Shown: piece after piece, positions 6,920-9,273 of the stretch
How the letters are laid out: the number at the start of each line of letters is the position of its first letter
Numbering within the stretch: position 1 is the stretch's first letter
Origin: an uncultured Clostridia bacterium
Lineage (GTDB): Bacteria; Bacillota; Clostridia; Oscillospirales; UMGS1783
Length of the DNA stretch: 9,273 bases
Direction: 5' to 3'
Assembly: GCA_937892635.1 (NCBI GenBank)
Contig: CALBKB010000079.1
Span: forward strand, 1-9,273
The notes under the pieces: generated by a model
Databases searched by the model: none
Seen by the model: only the letters and a program-made list of their open reading frames with translations
What the model was told of the DNA's origin: nothing
Translations under genes and position numbers: made by a program

Positions 6920-7789
6920 TCACTCGATGTTCTGTATCTGCTCGCGAATATTCTCCAATTCGCTCTTGACCTCGATGACCACCTTAGCCATCTCCACGTC
7001 GTTGCACTTGGAGCCGGTCGTATTGATCTCGCGATTCATCTCCTGCATATAAAAGTCGAGTTTCTTGCCGATGGGGCCCGAACCCGAAAGAAGAGAGCGG
7101 AAGTTGTCAATATGAGTGCGCAGTCGGGTCGTTTCCTCGGCCACGGTCACCTTGTCGGCATAAATGGCCGCCTCGGTGAGCAACCGATTCTCGTCCACGG
7201 TAACGCTATTCAACGCCTCTTTGATACGAGTAAGCAATTTTTCGCGGTACTCCTGTACCGTCTGCGGTGAGCGGGCATCAATGGCCTGCACGTGCTCGGC
7301 AATCACATCCAACCGCCGTTGGATATCGGCAACCAAGCGAGCGCCTTCCTTTTCGCGGGCGGCCAAGAACGCATCGTCAACGGCTGAGAGCACCGCTTCG
7401 GTCATCGCTTCCTGATCCTCTTCCGGCTTGCGGGCGATAAAGATCTCGCGATTGGCGGCAATATCCGAGAGGGTCAGATCGTTTTTGATCTTGTGCTCTT
7501 TGCTGATGCGCCGCAACGACTCTAACCAGCCGGTCAGATACAGGTTGTTATAAGATACTTCAATCGGGTCATCACCCAGATTTTCAATGGTAATATAAAT
7601 TTCCACCTTGCCGCGCTTGACTCGTTCGCCTACACGGGAACGGACCGTTTCCTCCAAAAAGGACCAGCCGCGCGGGGTGCGTACCATACACTCATAAAAG
7701 CGGTGATTGACCGCCTTGATCTCGGCGCTGATGCGCTTATTGCCGCTTTCCTGTACGGCGCGGCCATAGCCTGTCATGCTTTTTAACAT
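6920..7789 (-). CDS. YicC/YloC family endoribonuclease-related protein
   Basis: The 289-residue protein fits the YicC family over its full length. The N-terminal domain has MTGYGR at 5-10 and KAVNHRF at 25-31. The C-terminal domain (DUF1732) has ADKVTVAEETTRLRTHI around 211-227 and the strongly conserved KLDFYMQEMNREINTTGSK at 243-261. Members are linked to RNA turnover: YicC of E. coli has been tied to small-RNA decay, and family members are described as endoribonucleases. The exact substrate here is unknown. No signal peptide or membrane segment is visible, so it should be cytosolic, and the C-terminal 60 residues are helical and charged. It is the first gene after the promoter at 7820-7848. 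An AGAGG ribosome binding site lies 6 bases before the ATG. It corresponds in position to yloC of Bacillus, upstream of remA and gmk. Confidence 0.93.
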   Translation of the reverse strand: MLKSMTGYGRAVQESGNKRISAEIKAVNHRFYECMVRTPRGWSFLEETVRSRVGERVKRGKVEIYITIENLGDDPIEVSYNNLYLTGWLESLRRISKEHKIKNDLTLSDIAANREIFIARKPEEDQEAMTEAVLSAVDDAFLAAREKEGARLVADIQRRLDVIAEHVQAIDARSPQTVQEYREKLLTRIKEALNSVTVDENRLLTEAAIYADKVTVAEETTRLRTHIDNFRSLLSGSGPIGKKLDFYMQEMNREINTTGSKCNDVEMAKVVIEVKSELENIREQIQNIE

Positions 7790-7803
7790 AAAAAGCCTCT
7801 TTC

Positions 7804-7816
7804 CTGATTTTATCAG
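7804..7816. promoter_or_regulatory. Perfect 13-base palindrome at the predicted transcription start
   Basis: CTGAT and ATCAG arms of 5 bases flank a 3-base A/T centre. The element begins 3 bases downstream of the -10 box and covers the predicted start site. It ends about 4 bases before the yicC ribosome binding site. It could be an operator half-site pair or a small 5'-end hairpin. A match this short can also arise by chance in A+T-rich DNA. Confidence 0.3.
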
Positions 7817-7819
7817 TTA

Positions 7820-7848
7820 ATTATAGCAAAAAATGCCGTATCTGTCAA
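7820..7848 (-). promoter_or_regulatory. Consensus sigma-A promoter of the yicC-remA-gmk-rpoZ operon
   Basis: The minus strand has TTGACA at 7843-7848 and TATAAT at 7820-7825, separated by exactly 17 bases. Both hexamers are perfect consensus. A TGC immediately before TATAAT also gives an extended -10 (TGn) element. The predicted start is about the A at 7813, giving a leader of about 24 bases that includes the yicC ribosome binding site. The -35 box begins one base after the uvrA stop codon. The spacer contains a six-T run. This is the clearest promoter in the window and marks the start of a new transcription unit behind uvrA. Confidence 0.92.
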
Positions 7849-9273
7849 TCATTTGAGCACTTTCCGCAGGAATTCACCGGTATAACTGCCCGACACGGCG
7901 GCCACCTGCTCGGGCGTGCCTTCTGCTACGATATGACCGCCTTTGTCGCCGCCGTCGGGGCCCAGATCAATGATATGATCGGCAATCTTGATCATGTCGA
8001 GATTGTGCTCGATCACCAGAACCGTATTGCCCGATTTGACCAGACGCTCCAGCACCTCAATGAGCTTGGCCACATCGTGCATGTGCAGACCGGTTGTCGG
8101 CTCGTCAAGGATATACAGGGTCTTGCCGGTGCTGCGTCGGGAAAGTTCGGTGGCCAGTTTCACACGCTGCGCCTCGCCGCCCGAAAGAGTGGTCGAGCTT
8201 TGACCGATTTTAACATAGCCAAGCCCTACATCGCATAAGGTTTGCAGTTTACGAGAGAGTTTGGGGTAGGCCGAGAAGAACTGTGCGCCCTCCTCAATGG
8301 TCATCTCCAACACGTCGTTGATGCTCTTGCCCTTATATTTCACCTCTAATGTTTCGCGGTTGTAGCGTTTGCCGCCGCAGACCTCGCAGGGCACGTACAC
8401 GTCAGGCAGAAAATGCATCTCGATTTTGAGGATGCCGTCACCTTCGCAGGCTTCGCAACGCCCGCCCTTGATGTTGAACGAGAAGCGTCCGGCATTAAAA
8501 CCGCGCATCTTGCTTTCGGGCAGTGAGGCAAACACTTCGCGGATATCGGTAAAGAGCCCCGTGTACGTGGCAGGGTTGGAACGGGGGGTGCGTCCGATGG
8601 GGGACTGGTCAATGACGATGACCTTGTCTAAATGTTCGATGCCTTCGATGGTGTCGTGCGCACCGGGGCGTACCTTGGTAGCGCCGTTGAGTTGTATCGA
8701 AAGTGCCTTGGAGAGGATTTCGTTGACCAGTGAACTTTTTCCCGAGCCCGACACGCCGGTCACACAGGTAAAGGTACCCAGTGGAACGGTCACGTCAATG
8801 CTTTTGAGGTTGTTCTCGCGCGCCCCGCGCACGGTGAGGTATTTGCCGTTGCCCGCACGCCGTTTTTTGGGAACGGGAATGGTTTTTGTCCCCGACAGGT
8901 ATTGGCCGGTAAGAGATTCTTGGCAGGCCATGATCTGGTCGAGCGTGCCTTGCGCAACCAAATATCCGCCGTGAGTACCGGCGCCCGGACCGATGTCAAT
9001 GATCTGATCGGCGGCGCGCATGGTGTCCTCGTCGTGTTCAACCACGATCAAGGTGTTGCCCAGATCCCGCAACTTTTTCAGGGTGGCGATCAGTTTTTCA
9101 TTATCTTTTTGGTGGAGCCCGATGCTCGGCTCGTCGAGGATGTAGATAACACCCATGAGCGAAGAGCCGATCTGGGTTGCCAAACGGATGCGCTGACTCT
9201 CGCCGCCCGATAGAGTGCCGGCGCTGCGCGCCAGTGTCAGATAATCCAGTCCTACCGACACCAAAAATCCGAG
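7849..9273 (-). CDS. uvrA: Partial excinuclease ABC subunit UvrA (C-terminal half)
   Basis: UvrA dimers scan DNA for bulky lesions and load UvrB in nucleotide excision repair. The window holds the last 474 residues, about half of a usual protein of 940-950; the reading frame is open to the right edge, so the start is outside. Visible in order (numbering from the first visible residue): ABC signature LSGGESQR of the first ATPase (about 21-28), its Walker B ILDEPSIGLHQ (about 45-55), the second Walker A TGVSGSGKSS (about 172-181), a zinc module CxxC...CxxC in GRCEACEGDG and CEVCGGKR (about 271-303), a second signature LSGGEAQR (about 363-370) and Walker B ILDEPTTGLH (about 388-397). All are intact. 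The stop is TGA, followed at once by the -35 box of the next promoter, and no terminator hairpin is visible after it. Drug-resistance UvrA paralogues are a less likely alternative. Confidence 0.96.
   Translation of the reverse strand, partial: LGFLVSVGLDYLTLARSAGTLSGGESQRIRLATQIGSSLMGVIYILDEPSIGLHQKDNEKLIATLKKLRDLGNTLIVVEHDEDTMRAADQIIDIGPGAGTHGGYLVAQGTLDQIMACQESLTGQYLSGTKTIPVPKKRRAGNGKYLTVRGARENNLKSIDVTVPLGTFTCVTGVSGSGKSSLVNEILSKALSIQLNGATKVRPGAHDTIEGIEHLDKVIVIDQSPIGRTPRSNPATYTGLFTDIREVFASLPESKMRGFNAGRFSFNIKGGRCEACEGDGILKIEMHFLPDVYVPCEVCGGKRYNRETLEVKYKGKSINDVLEMTIEEGAQFFSAYPKLSRKLQTLCDVGLGYVKIGQSSTTLSGGEAQRVKLATELSRRSTGKTLYILDEPTTGLHMHDVAKLIEVLERLVKSGNTVLVIEHNLDMIKIADHIIDLGPDGGDKGGHIVAEGTPEQVAAVSGSYTGEFLRKVLK

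Noticed and set aside
7826..7836. GCA-TGC inverted repeat around an A-run in the promoter spacer
   Set aside because: Three-base arms are too short to be meaningful, and the position is explained by the promoter spacer.
9262..9264. Apparent uvrA start codon near the right edge
   Set aside because: The frame stays open to the last base, and the residues before it (LGF) continue the conserved UvrA sequence, so the codon is an internal leucine (TTG), not a start.

Overview
The window is a compact block of bacterial housekeeping genes, all on the minus strand, so transcription runs from high to low coordinates. Gene order, protein signatures, SD-type ribosome binding sites and a RemA (DUF370) protein next to Gmk point to a low-to-medium G+C Firmicutes lineage, most likely class Clostridia (for example an Oscillospiraceae-like gut bacterium). 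The DNA looks moderately G+C-rich by eye. Genus cannot be set from the sequence alone. I see no mobile elements, tRNA or rRNA genes, CRISPR arrays or signs of recent transfer.

Reading in the direction of transcription, the right edge (7849-9273) holds the C-terminal half of uvrA (nucleotide excision repair). A 59-base gap follows (7790-7848). It contains a textbook sigma-A promoter whose -35 box begins at the base after the uvrA stop codon, with a short perfect palindrome at the predicted transcription start. This promoter drives yicC (RNase-related), remA/DUF370 (DNA-binding regulator), gmk (guanylate kinase) and rpoZ (RNA polymerase omega). These genes are separated by a few bases or overlap by 4.

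Directly after rpoZ lies a strong intrinsic terminator hairpin (5797-5828). Its U-run ends only a few bases before the priA ribosome binding site. Beyond it, priA (primosomal helicase), def (peptide deformylase), fmt (Met-tRNA formyltransferase), a membrane zinc metallopeptidase (YugP family), rsmB (16S rRNA m5C methyltransferase) and the first 14 codons of rlmN run to the left edge. From def onward, neighbouring genes overlap by 1-4 bases (ATGA, GTGA or TAATG), so translation is probably coupled.

Functionally the block joins DNA repair and replication restart (UvrA, PriA), nucleotide supply and transcription (Gmk, RpoZ, RemA), initiator Met-tRNA formylation and its removal from new proteins (Fmt, Def), and ribosomal RNA modification (RsmB, RlmN). 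I found no convincing new biological system. The points most worth a second look are regulatory: the near-perfect promoter with its start-site palindrome, and the rpoZ/priA terminator with no recognisable priA promoter beyond it.
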